This document shows positions 36,440-43,863 of a stretch of DNA of 64,000 bases, piece after piece. The stretch lies in the NCBI RefSeq assembly GCF_024055605.1, contig NZ_JAMXLX010000001.1, positions 496,001 through 560,000 on the forward strand, read 5' to 3'. This stretch comes from Ciceribacter sichuanensis (lineage in GTDB: Bacteria; Pseudomonadota; Alphaproteobacteria; Rhizobiales; Rhizobiaceae). The position numbers and the translations under genes are program-made. Positions within the stretch are counted from its first letter, which is position 1, and each line of letters opens with the position of its first letter. Below the pieces are notes generated by a model that saw only the letters and a list, made by a program, of their open reading frames with translations, was not told where the DNA came from and made no database searches.

Positions 36440-36856
36440 ATGAACATCGGTGAAGCTTCTCACGCCTCCGGCGTTTCGGCCAAGATGATCCGCTATTACG
36501 AGGAAATCGGTCTGGTTCGCCCGGCCATGCGCACGGCCAGCAATTACCGCGTCTATGGTGACGACGAGGTGAACCGGCTGCGCTTCGTTCGGCGCTCCCG
36601 CGACCTCGGCTTCTCGCTGGACGAGACGGAAAAGCTGCTGGCGCTCTGGGCCGACAAGGAAAGGGCGAGCAGCGAGGTGAAGAAGCTGGCACTGGACCAC
36701 ATTACCGAACTCGAGGAAAAGATCGCCTCGATGAAGGCCATGGTGGCGACGCTGAGCGATCTCGCGGAAAGCTGTCACGGCGACCACCGGCCGAGCTGTC
36801 CGATCCTCGCGGATCTGGCCGGCAGCGGCAAGACGCCGCGCCAGTGCGACAGCTGA
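36440..36856 (+). CDS. cueR: Cu(I)-responsive MerR-family regulator
   Basis: Copper-sensing activator of 138 residues (HmrR in rhizobia). The N-terminal winged helix reads NIGEASHASGVSAKMIRYYE. The copper-coordinating cysteines are Cys112 and Cys120 in SCHGDHRPSC, the same positions as in the Escherichia coli protein. It is preceded by AAAGGAGTGACGC and lies 72 bp after copA. The two matching dyads at 33709 and 36873 are its expected targets, bracketing the gene. Confidence 0.93.
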   Translation: MNIGEASHASGVSAKMIRYYEEIGLVRPAMRTASNYRVYGDDEVNRLRFVRRSRDLGFSLDETEKLLALWADKERASSEVKKLALDHITELEEKIASMKAMVATLSDLAESCHGDHRPSCPILADLAGSGKTPRQCDS

Positions 36857-36872
36857 CCCTGCATTTTGTCTA

Positions 36873-36896
36873 TTGACCTTCCCATGATGGGAGGGT
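36873..36896 (+). promoter_or_regulatory. Second CueR-type operator, before copZ
   Basis: TTGACC at 36873-36878 overlaps the dyad ACCTTCCCATGATGGGAGGGT. It shares the core TCCCATGATGGGA with the copA operator. It lies about 50 bp before the copper chaperone gene, so copZ has its own copper-inducible promoter in addition to any read-through from cueR. Confidence 0.8.
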
Positions 36897-36942
36897 GCAA
36901 GAGAAACGGATCCGATGCGTCGGAAACGGAAGGAAGATGACG

Positions 36943-37149
36943 ATGAACGAGATTGTACGCTTTGCGGTGGAAGACATGACCTGCGGCCATTGCGAGAAGG
37001 CCGTGACCAAGGCTCTGGGCGAGGCCCTGCCGGGTGCTGCCGTGACGATCGACCTGAAGGGACACGAGGTTTCCGTGGCCGGCGACGCTGCCAAGGCCGA
37101 GGAAGCGATACGCGAGGCCGGCTATACGCCGGTCCGGAAAAGCGCCTGA
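36943..37149 (+). CDS. copZ: Copper chaperone, single heavy-metal-associated domain
   Basis: A 68-residue cytoplasmic carrier that hands Cu(I) to CopA. It is a single HMA domain with the binding motif DMTCGHC at residues 11-17 and the usual ending EAGYTPV. The ATG at 36943 has AGGAAG at 6-bp spacing; an in-frame ATG at 36937 is too close to the RBS. The CGHC core differs from the CASC cores in CopA. Confidence 0.93.
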   Translation: MNEIVRFAVEDMTCGHCEKAVTKALGEALPGAAVTIDLKGHEVSVAGDAAKAEEAIREAGYTPVRKSA

Positions 37150-37163
37150 CGGCGCAGGCCCTG

Positions 37164-37269
37164 GCGCATCGAGCTTTCCGAAGATCGGGATCGATTTTCG
37201 GAGAGCTTGATGCGCAGATTCAATAATTCGGAGCGTCTTTTGTGCGTCCTGATGGACGCACGGCGCTCC
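37164..37269. repeat. Two adjacent intergenic hairpin repeats
   Basis: Hairpin one (37164-37215) pairs GCGCATCGAGCTTTCCGAA with TTCGGAGAGCTTGATGCGC, two mismatches. Hairpin two (37230-37269) has the stem GTGCGTCC-TGAT-GGACGCAC enclosed by GGAGCG and CGCTCC. Both resemble short elements I recall as dispersed in Rhizobiaceae intergenic regions. They lie just after copZ in the 337-bp gap before the AhpD-like gene. Confidence 0.65.
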
Positions 37270-37282
37270 AGGGTAAGGGGTC

Positions 37283-37320
37283 CGAAAACGGCCGGGAGCG
37301 ATCCCGGCCGTTTTCTTTTT
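37283..37320 (+). terminator. Perfect hairpin terminator with GCGA loop
   Basis: GAAAACGGCCGGGA, the tetraloop GCGA, then TCCCGGCCGTTTTC form a perfect 14-bp stem, followed by TTTTT. It is a strong intrinsic terminator for the copper regulon. The first 22 bases of the element recur at 38401-38422, where the second arm has decayed. Confidence 0.8.
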
Positions 37321-37486
37321 GTGGGTTGGCTTTGTTCTTCAATGGATTGAGAACGAAAAAGACGGAGCGCTGTGCGCCCGCTAGTCCAGTTTGCCGCACC
37401 ATGTCTTTCCGTCGTTTTCATGCTTGCGGCAATCCGAAATCTTCATGTATATGAATTTATATATGTTTTGATTGAAAGGGCGACCG

Positions 37487-37837
37487 ATGAGCAAGGACTA
37501 TCTCGACATCACGAAGGAAATTTCAAACGGTATCAAGACCTTGCGCAAGGATATTCCCGACGTCATGGCCGGCTTCTCCGCCATGGCGCAGGCTGCCACC
37601 AAGGCTGGCGCGCTGGACAAGAAGACCAAGGAACTGGTGGCGCTCGGCATCGCGATCTCCACCCGCTGCGATGGCTGCATCGGCTTCCATACCGAAACGC
37701 TGGTCAAGCTCGGTTGCACCAAGGCGGAATTCGAGGAAACGCTGGGCATGGCGGTCTACATGGGCGGCGGCCCGTCGCTGATGTATGCAGGTCACGCGAT
37801 GACGGCATGGGAACAGTATGGCGGGGCGGCGGAGTAA
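37487..37837 (+). CDS. Carboxymuconolactone decarboxylase/AhpD-like protein
   Basis: A 116-residue protein with the AhpD fold. The redox/proton-relay motif is RCDGCIGFHTE (CxxC plus histidine), preceded by TKELVALGIAIS. Proteins of this type are hydroperoxide-reducing partners or decarboxylase-like enzymes. The ATG follows AAGGGCGACC. The upstream 60 bp are very AT-rich, with an imperfect dyad CATGTATATGAATTTATATATG (37443-37464 region), a likely promoter/operator, but no regulator gene is adjacent. Confidence 0.85.
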   Translation: MSKDYLDITKEISNGIKTLRKDIPDVMAGFSAMAQAATKAGALDKKTKELVALGIAISTRCDGCIGFHTETLVKLGCTKAEFEETLGMAVYMGGGPSLMYAGHAMTAWEQYGGAAE

Positions 37838-37927
37838 GGAAACGGGTGCGATCCGCCCAGTATTGGCGGTTCTCCGGCGGAGGCCTCGACGCTAGGTTGA
37901 GCCTCTGTCTTATGAGGAGTCCCTGCC

Positions 37928-38278
37928 ATGCGTCGCATTGTCCCGATCCTGCTTTTTCTCGTCGGCATGCCTTTCGCGGCGAATGCGGCCGAGCCGAACT
38001 TCTACGAAAAGGAGATCGGTTCGATCAAGGATTGCGACGCGATTTTTACCGCCAATACGCCGGACTGGAAAAACCGGCCGGAATTCATCACGCGTAACCT
38101 CTCGGGTGGACGCAAACAGGTCGTGCAATGCCTGCCCGACGGCGTCGTCGAACTCTATTGCGATCCGCAGAACCGTCACTCGATGGCTGCGGTGCTGGAA
38201 GGCGAGACGCTGCCGGCCTGCAGCAAGATCACGCCCGGCATCAAGGTTCGTAACGTGGATACGCTGATTGCCCGATAG
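37928..38278 (+). CDS. Small secreted hypothetical protein
   Basis: A 116-residue protein with a signal peptide (VPILLFLVGMPFAANA, cleavage before AEPNF). The mature part carries four cysteines (KDCDAIF, VVQCLPD, LYCDPQ, PACSKI), suggesting two disulfides in the periplasm. The ATG follows GAGGAGTCCCTGCC. Unknown family. Confidence 0.7.
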   Translation: MRRIVPILLFLVGMPFAANAAEPNFYEKEIGSIKDCDAIFTANTPDWKNRPEFITRNLSGGRKQVVQCLPDGVVELYCDPQNRHSMAAVLEGETLPACSKITPGIKVRNVDTLIAR

Positions 38279-38693
38279 GGGCGATACGGCCTTTCGACGT
38301 GATCTCACGGCGAGGGCCGTTCAGCGGGGGAGTTCCGTTGCGGACAAAATTCAACAAATAGGAAAAATATCCTTTATGGCGCGAGCCATGGCGGTAACCG
38401 TCCGAAAACGGCCGGGAGCGATTCCTGCCGGTTTCTTGTGGGGACCGCACCAAATACCGACGGTCCTCTCGGAATTGGGCTCTCGTGGTCGATGCTACAC
38501 GTTTGCGTGCATGCTGATGTCGGGTTTTGCTATCCAAGGGTTGTGAAAAATTAAGAGAGCCCCGGTAGGTTATGCAATCTCTCGGTGTGTTTTTGTTTTG
38601 GCCTGCTCCTGAAGCGGACAGGTCTCGGCTGGAGGTTCCACGTCCTCCAGACGTCAGTTTGTTGGATCAGATAATTTTCTCAGTTTTTTTGGA
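38279..38693. other. Intergenic region with decayed hairpin and repeated AGGAAAA element
   Basis: I see no gene here. At 38348-38372 the sequence AATTCAACAAATAGGAAAAA, then TATCC, resembles the element at 39905-39930 upstream of the GTA cluster. At 38401-38439 there is a decayed copy of the terminator at 37283 (TCCGAAAACGGCCGGGAGCG followed by ATTCCTGCCGG), which no longer forms a perfect stem. Confidence 0.5.
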
Positions 38694-39749
38694 ATGCAGA
38701 TGAAGCACCTTTATGGACTGGACATTTTGCGCGTGGTTGCCGCCCTTTCGGTCATGCTCTACCATTTTGCTTTTCGTGGGGAAGCCGCCGGTGAACTGCC
38801 GTCCCTCGACCTTCCCGAACTCCTGAAGACGGTCGCCCGCTATGGCTATCTGGGCGTCAGCATGTTCTTCATCATCAGCGGGTTTGTAATCTCCTATTCT
38901 GCCGAGGACCGAAAACCGTACGACTTTCTCGTCTCCAGATTTGTTCGCATTTATCCGACATTTCTTATTCTCATGAGCCTCACGGCGGCGACGATCGCGC
39001 TCTCCGGCAACCCGCAGTTTCACATCGACCTGAAGCAATATGTTGCGAATGTTCTCGTCTTTTCCCTCATACTGGGAGAGCCATTCGTGGACGGCGTATA
39101 TTGGTCGATCGTGCTGGAGATCGTGTTCTATGGCTGGATCTTCCTGCTCATCGCACTTGGACAGTTTCGGCACATCCTGAGTATTCTGCCGATCTGGATT
39201 GCCTTTTCATTTGTCAACGAAGTCTTCATTGGCTCGGAGAACCTGCAAAACCTGTTCATTACCGAATATAGCGGCTTCTTTTCGCTGGGGATTGTCATCA
39301 ACAAGCTGAAGCGTAAGATTTCCCTCTACGGGATCGCGCTGTTCTTCATGGCCGGCGCCTATTCCCTGTTCACGGCTCTTTCAGGCGCGGCCTGGTACGA
39401 GGAAGCCTATTCTGTTGATTTCTCAAGGGAAGTGATCGCGGGGATCATATTTGCATCCGTTGCCGTTTTCTTCCTGTTCATCAATTTGAAGATCGACAGC
39501 AGATACTGGCCTGTAGCGCGCCTTCTCGGAGGGGCCACCTATGCGCTCTACCTCGTCCATCAGAATATCGGCTATATCGCAGTGACAGCCTTGCTGGACC
39601 GGTTCTCTGCGGGCAGCGCGATTGCGATAGTTTCCACTGCGTTCATCGTGTTTTCCCTTCTGTTCCATCTCTTGGTCGAACGAAGGTTGAACACATTGAT
39701 CAAGCGGTATCTTCTAGGCTTTTTCACTCCCAAGACCCGGACGGCTTGA
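38694..39749 (+). CDS. Acyltransferase family 3 membrane protein
   Basis: A 351-residue integral membrane O-acyltransferase of the OafA/ExoH/NodX type with about ten helices. Conserved family features are GLDILRVVAALSVMLYHF at the start, GVSMFFIISGFVISYS, RFVRIYPTFLIL, and the conserved W-S-I-V-L-E block in VYWSIVLEIVFYG. It would acetylate or succinylate a surface glycan. GC is a little below its neighbours. It stands alone, so the acceptor is unknown. An ATG two codons downstream is an alternative start. Confidence 0.88.
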   Translation: MQMKHLYGLDILRVVAALSVMLYHFAFRGEAAGELPSLDLPELLKTVARYGYLGVSMFFIISGFVISYSAEDRKPYDFLVSRFVRIYPTFLILMSLTAATIALSGNPQFHIDLKQYVANVLVFSLILGEPFVDGVYWSIVLEIVFYGWIFLLIALGQFRHILSILPIWIAFSFVNEVFIGSENLQNLFITEYSGFFSLGIVINKLKRKISLYGIALFFMAGAYSLFTALSGAAWYEEAYSVDFSREVIAGIIFASVAVFFLFINLKIDSRYWPVARLLGGATYALYLVHQNIGYIAVTALLDRFSAGSAIAIVSTAFIVFSLLFHLLVERRLNTLIKRYLLGFFTPKTRTA

Positions 39750-40069
39750 CGTCGCTTCCGGTCTTACGGGCAACATCGGGACGTTGCCGATAGTGCGCCT
39801 TGAGACCCCGCACACGCCTGGGAGCGCACTTCGGCGGGCGGCACGCTATTCAGGCCAGTCGAAGCGACGCTACGAGTAGGCCGGTTTAAAGGGTACGATA
39901 GACTGAATTCAGGAGATAGGAAAATAATCCTTGACAGCGTGACGGTGGTTTGATAGGGTTCAGGCATCGTCGGAGAGTTGCGGCTGGAGCGGAAGGCTTC
40001 GGGGTGCGGTCTTCGGCAAAGGGATTGTAGCAGGGCTCGGGCGACCGGGCCTTTTTTATTGGCCGGTGG
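39750..40069. other. Spacer upstream of the GTA cluster with candidate promoter
   Basis: TTGACA at 39931-39936 and TAGGGT at 39954-39959 (17-bp spacer) form a plausible promoter directed at the GTA genes. Just before it, 39905-39930 holds GAATTCAGGAGATAGGAAAA then TAATCC, the same element as at 38348. No CtrA consensus box is visible here. Confidence 0.45.
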
Positions 40070-40729
40070 TTGCCTTGCGAAGCCGGCGGTGAGCGGGAGG
40101 CGGCGATACGCAAAGAGCGGGAAATCGATCTCATGCTGTCGGGCCGCGAGCCTTTTGCTTTCGAGCGTGAGGGCGAGGGCTGGAGCTTCGAGCAGATCGG
40201 GCGCGCGGCCGAGCGCGTGGTGCTGGAGTTGAAATCGGCTGAAGGCCTTTCCGCCGCTGACCGCTATGAGCTGCTGCTCAATGAGTTGATGGGCGAGATG
40301 GCGCGGCAGTTCGAACTGTTTCGCAACCTCCGGGCTTCGGCGGAAGCGATGCTTTCGCGGATCGAGGTGGAGGGCGGAGCGGCCGACGATGCGGCGGCAA
40401 AGCTTGCCCGCGCCGACGCCAAGGCGGCGACCGATGCGATCTCGCTGATCGTCCGAACGCTGGAAAAGGTCGATGCGCTGCAAAGGCAGTTTGCCCGCGA
40501 CCGGGCGGAAGCCGAGGAACAGCGAGCCGAGAGCGAGGATCATGACCGGATACGACAGGAACTCGCGGACCTCATCGAAGAGCGGGCACTGGAACGCGCT
40601 GCCGGCATGCTGGCCGCGCGCGGCGACGGCGTTGGAAATGCTGATGGTGTCGCGGCTGGTTGTGCCGGTCTTGGGTGTGCCGGTCTTGGGTGTGCAGGTC
40701 CTGGGGCCGGATGTGGGCCTCCCGGATAA
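40070..40729 (+). CDS. Putative GTA small terminase (g1-position protein)
   Basis: A soluble, largely coiled-coil protein of up to 219 residues located where RcGTA has the small terminase gene g1. The segment SGREPFAFEREGEGWSFEQI is followed by long helices (DRYELLLNELMGEMARQFEL, DAISLIVRTLEKVDALQRQF) and a Gly/Cys-rich tail produced by a 15-bp tandem repeat. The start is uncertain: TTG at 40070 or ATG at 40133, with an in-frame TAG at 40028. The assignment rests on position and helical character, not a sequence signature. Confidence 0.6.
   Translation: MPCEAGGEREAAIRKEREIDLMLSGREPFAFEREGEGWSFEQIGRAAERVVLELKSAEGLSAADRYELLLNELMGEMARQFELFRNLRASAEAMLSRIEVEGGAADDAAAKLARADAKAATDAISLIVRTLEKVDALQRQFARDRAEAEEQRAESEDHDRIRQELADLIEERALERAAGMLAARGDGVGNADGVAAGCAGLGCAGLGCAGPGAGCGPPG
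40661..40705 (+). repeat. Three tandem 15-bp units in the g1-like gene
   Basis: TGTGCCGGTCTTGGG occurs at 40661-40675 and 40676-40690, and TGTGCAGGTCCTGGG at 40691-40705. It encodes CAGLG-CAGLG-CAGPG in the g1 frame. Unit length is a multiple of three, so expansion or contraction would keep the frame. Confidence 0.85.
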
Positions 40730-40970
40730 CCGGGCGACGGGGCGCGGGAAGACCGCAAGGCTGGACAAGGCACTCACGATCGCTGTGACGAAGACGGAAC
40801 ACACGGGCCGTCAGGCACTCGACGCGCTCGGGCAGATACTGGGATCTCTGGTCGAGATTCGCCAGGACATCGGCTTGATGGCCGGCGATAGCTGCCGGAA
40901 TTCCACAATGCCGGTGGCGCGAGAAATACCCATCGCGGATGGCGAGGCGGAAGCGGGCGGGCAATCGGAG

Positions 40971-42272
40971 ATGACGGAAGACGGCGATGGCCGGACCGGC
41001 GCTGTGGCAGGTCTCGACGCGTTGTTGCGCTCGGCACCCTTGGGCGCGATTGCGGCGATGCGGCGCGACTGGCGGTTTCTGGCGCGGGCCGAGCAATTGC
41101 CGCCGCAGGGTGACTGGCTGACATGGCTGATGATGGGCGGGCGCGGCTCCGGCAAGACGAGGGCCGGCGCGGAATGGGTTCAGGCCATGGTGCGGGCGGC
41201 AGGGCCGAAGACGGATCTCAGGATCGCGCTGGTGGCGGAAACGCTGGGCGATGCCCGAGAAGTGATGATCGACGGCCCTTCGGGGTTGGTGCGCATCGCA
41301 ACCCGCATGCGACCGGACGTGGAGATCAGCCGGCGCAGGCTCGTCTGGCCGAACGGCGCGGTGGCGCAGATTTTCTCCTCGGAAGATCCCGAAAGCCTGC
41401 GCGGCCCGCAATTCCACTTCGCCTGGTGTGACGAACTGGCGAAATGGAAACATGCGCAGGAGACCTTCGACATGCTGCAATTCGCTCTGCGTCTCGGGAC
41501 CGCACCCCGGCAGGTGGTGACCACCACGCCGCGGGCGGTGCCGCTGCTAAAGCGGTTGATCGCGGAGCCCGGAACCCGGCTGACGCGTCTCTCGACCTCG
41601 GCGAATGCGGGCAATCTGGCCCCCGGCTTCATTGCCGCGCTGGAGCGTCGCTACGGCGGCACGCGGCTCGGGCGGCAGGAACTGGGCGGCGAACTGATCG
41701 AGGATCGCGAGGACGCGCTGTGGAAGCGCGACCGTCTGGAAGGCATCACCATACGATTGACCGAACCGCTCCGGCGCATCGTCGTCGCGGTCGATCCGCC
41801 GGCGGGGAGCGGCGAGCGCTCCTGCTGCGGCATCGTCGTGGCCGGTCTGATGGAAAACGGGCAGGCGGTGGTGCTGGCGGATGTGTCCGTCGAAGGCAAA
41901 AGCCCGGCGGTCTGGGCAAGGGCCGTGGTCTCGGCCTATCGCCGCTTCGAGGCCGACCGGGTGGTGGCGGAAGTGAACCAGGGCGGGGAGATGGTGGCGG
42001 CCACGCTGAAAAGCGTGGAGGCGAACCTGCCGGTCAGCATGGTGAGGGCGACGCGTGGCAAGTTTCTAAGGGCCGAGCCGGTGGCGGCGCTCTACGAACA
42101 GGGCCGCGTTCTGCACGCGGCCCGGTTTCAGCAATTGGAAGACCAGATGTGTGACTTCGGCCCGGAGGGCCTGTCGTCAGGGCGCTCGCCCGACCGGCTG
42201 GATGCGCTGGTCTGGGCGCTTACCGCGCTTCTTCTCGAAGGCGCGGGCGAACCGCGCATTCGCGGGATCTGA
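40971..42272 (+). CDS. GTA large terminase (DNA-packaging ATPase)
   Basis: Motor and nuclease that fills particle heads with host DNA; RcGTA g2 equivalent. From the ATG at 40971 it is 433 residues, near the RcGTA size. Walker A is MMGGRGSGKTRAGAEW, the Walker B/coupling region is FHFAWCDELAKWKHAQ, and the C-terminal nuclease half contains VVAVDPPAGSGERSCCGIVV, VAEVNQGGEMV and DRLDALVWALTAL. GGAG directly abuts the ATG, so an upstream in-frame start (open to 40473) cannot be excluded. Confidence 0.92.
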   Translation: MTEDGDGRTGAVAGLDALLRSAPLGAIAAMRRDWRFLARAEQLPPQGDWLTWLMMGGRGSGKTRAGAEWVQAMVRAAGPKTDLRIALVAETLGDAREVMIDGPSGLVRIATRMRPDVEISRRRLVWPNGAVAQIFSSEDPESLRGPQFHFAWCDELAKWKHAQETFDMLQFALRLGTAPRQVVTTTPRAVPLLKRLIAEPGTRLTRLSTSANAGNLAPGFIAALERRYGGTRLGRQELGGELIEDREDALWKRDRLEGITIRLTEPLRRIVVAVDPPAGSGERSCCGIVVAGLMENGQAVVLADVSVEGKSPAVWARAVVSAYRRFEADRVVAEVNQGGEMVAATLKSVEANLPVSMVRATRGKFLRAEPVAALYEQGRVLHAARFQQLEDQMCDFGPEGLSSGRSPDRLDALVWALTALLLEGAGEPRIRGI

Positions 42273-42407
42273 TTACTTGGAAGAGGACGAGGACGGCTGG
42301 GTGCTGCCCTGGCGCATCTGGCGCCATTCGCTTTCAAGACGCTCCATCACATGGGCGGGAATGGTGGCGGCGGCGGTCTTCGTCTGGGTCGTGCTGTTGG
42401 TCTGCAT
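42273..42407 (-). CDS. Small protein of 44 residues, antisense to the GTA direction
   Basis: A minus-strand gene begins ATG at 42407 behind a textbook RBS (GAGGAG, 7-bp spacing) and ends TAA at 42273, directly abutting the terminase stop at 42272. The product starts MQTNSTTQTK, has a helix AHVMERLESEWRQMRQ and a Ser-rich tail (QPSSSSSK). No family is recognised. The perfect RBS and the tail-to-tail fit with the terminase gene support it as real. Confidence 0.65.
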   Translation of the reverse strand: MQTNSTTQTKTAAATIPAHVMERLESEWRQMRQGSTQPSSSSSK

Positions 42408-42761
42408 CGATCTACTCCTCACGGCTCAAGGTTAGGCCAGAAACGCTGTCTGCAGGTGCCTAAACGTGGAATGAGCGGGAAGGTTCCACAGAGTTAAATC
42501 TTTGTAAATATGAGGGTTAAGCTCCTTAAACGATTGAAATTATTTTAAACGTTTGAATCCCTCAGGAAATTTTCACTCTGGTTAACGCGGGCGTTTTTCG
42601 AGCCGGCGAAGCAGGATCCTTTTTGCAACTATAAAGATCATTGAAGTGTAACTATATTTATAGTTGCATTGAATCGTGCGGTAAACGCGACGGATGCTCC
42701 CTCGGCAAGGCGCCATTGGCCGGACCGGGAAGGGGGTGACGTCCGGGACAAGGGGAAGGCG
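42408..42761. promoter_or_regulatory. AT-rich regulatory spacer before the endolysin and capsid genes
   Basis: This gap is the most AT-rich part of the GTA region and holds no gene. TTAA occurs at 42494, 42517, 42526, 42545 and 42583; TTAA-N7-TAAA at 42494-42508 is one base off the CtrA consensus. TTAAACGATTGAA (42526-42538) and TTAAACGTTTGAA (42545-42557) are direct repeats 19 bp apart. Further on, GCAACTATA (42625-42633), GTAACTATA (42648-42656) and TATAGTTGC (42659-42667) form a compact direct-plus-inverted repeat. This looks like a controlled promoter region for the downstream GTA genes. Confidence 0.6.
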
Positions 42762-43382
42762 ATGAGCAGGATCAACCGGGGTTTCTTCTACGACCGGGTG
42801 CGCATGGCATTGTTCAACGGGCGCATCCAGCCGCCGCAGGCGCAGGGCATGGAGGCGATCCTCGACCACTGGGAGGCGACGAGCCCCGGCAATGACGACC
42901 GGTGGCTCGCCTACATGCTGGCCACCGCCTTTCACGAGACGGCGCGCACCATGCAGCCGGTTCGTGAGACCTTGGCGGCGACCGACGCAAAGGCGATTGC
43001 CATACTCGACCGGGCATTCGCGCGCGGGCAGCTTCCCTGGGTCAGCAATCCCTACTGGCGGCCCGATGCGCAGGGCAAATCCTGGCTCGGGCGCGGACTG
43101 GTGCAGCTCACCCACAAGACGAACTACGCGAAGATGAGCCCGCTGGTGGGAGAGGATCTTGTCGCCGATCCGGCGAAGGCCATGCAGATGGACGTGGCGA
43201 TCAGGATCATGTTCATCGGCATGGAAAAGGGCTCCTTCACCGGGGCGCGGCTCGACCAGTTCTTCAATCCGGGCCGTGAGGATTGGGTGAATGCCCGCAA
43301 GATCATCAACCGGCTCGACCGGGCCCTGCAGATCGCCGATTACGGGAGGGCCTTCTATGGCGCGATCAGTTATACGACCTGA
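42762..43382 (+). CDS. GH19/chitinase-like endolysin
   Basis: Peptidoglycan hydrolase of 206 residues expected to lyse the producing cell. It has the GH19-like fold: ATAFHETARTMQPVRE with the probable catalytic Glu59, and GRGLVQLTHKTNYAKM, the substrate-cleft signature. No signal peptide is present, as usual for holin-dependent endolysins. The ATG follows AAGGGGAAGG. In Rhodobacter capsulatus the GTA endolysin lies outside the structural cluster; here it is inside, between terminase and portal, while a holin-like gene lies at the far end. Confidence 0.82.
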   Translation: MSRINRGFFYDRVRMALFNGRIQPPQAQGMEAILDHWEATSPGNDDRWLAYMLATAFHETARTMQPVRETLAATDAKAIAILDRAFARGQLPWVSNPYWRPDAQGKSWLGRGLVQLTHKTNYAKMSPLVGEDLVADPAKAMQMDVAIRIMFIGMEKGSFTGARLDQFFNPGREDWVNARKIINRLDRALQIADYGRAFYGAISYTT

Positions 43383-43782
43383 CCTGCTCTTGGCCGGCCT
43401 GCTGCTTTCCGCGACCGGAACGGCCGCGGCGGACGAAGTGATCGAACTCGGCTGCAGCGCCGAGGTGATCTATTACTGCCATCCGGCCTGCGAGGAGGGT
43501 GGCGGTTTCGCCGATTTCTCCTTCAGCACGAAGGACGGCAAGGTGAACTATTGCTGTGGCGAACGCTGCGACGAGGGACGCATCGGCGAGGTGAAGACGG
43601 CGACGGGAACGCGCGACGACGAGCGCTACGTGATCTTCCGTATTCTCGCGGAGGGGGAGGTTCCCTTCGAGGTTTCGGGCGCGGCTTCGCTGAAGACGGG
43701 GGTATTCGGGGCTGAAGGTGACGTGGGACGCATGATCGGCACCTGCATCACCGGAACCGCCGGGCCGAAGCCGGACGATTGA
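43357..43782 (+). CDS. Cys-rich secreted hypothetical protein
   Basis: A 141-residue protein with a signal peptide (RPDLLLAGLLLSATGTAAA) and a mature part with eight cysteines (LGCSAE, YYCHPACEEGG, NYCCGERCDEG, GTCITG), implying disulfide bonding in the periplasm. The ATG lies within the end of the endolysin gene (26-bp overlap, different frame) behind GGGAGGG, so the two are translationally linked. Family unknown; a role in lysis control is a guess from position only. Confidence 0.7.
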   Translation: MARSVIRPDLLLAGLLLSATGTAAADEVIELGCSAEVIYYCHPACEEGGGFADFSFSTKDGKVNYCCGERCDEGRIGEVKTATGTRDDERYVIFRILAEGEVPFEVSGAASLKTGVFGAEGDVGRMIGTCITGTAGPKPDD

Positions 43783-43863
43783 GCCGGGCGCGTGCGCATG
43801 CTATCGCGGATAAGGGCTAGGCGAACATGCTGCGCCCCGCATCGATAGCTGCCTTCGGAGTGC

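Noticed and set aside
34151-36787. An 878-codon open frame on the minus strand across the copper ATPase
   Set aside because: It mirrors copA in a high-GC antisense frame, its product is His/Arg-rich and low in hydrophobic order, and copA has every catalytic motif.
40661-40705. Possible CRISPR-like direct repeats
   Set aside because: Units are contiguous, 15 bp and coding, with no spacers.
39764-40804. A 346-codon minus-strand frame over the g1-like gene
   Set aside because: Contains repeat-derived and low-complexity sequence and lies opposite a coiled-coil coding frame in the GTA direction.
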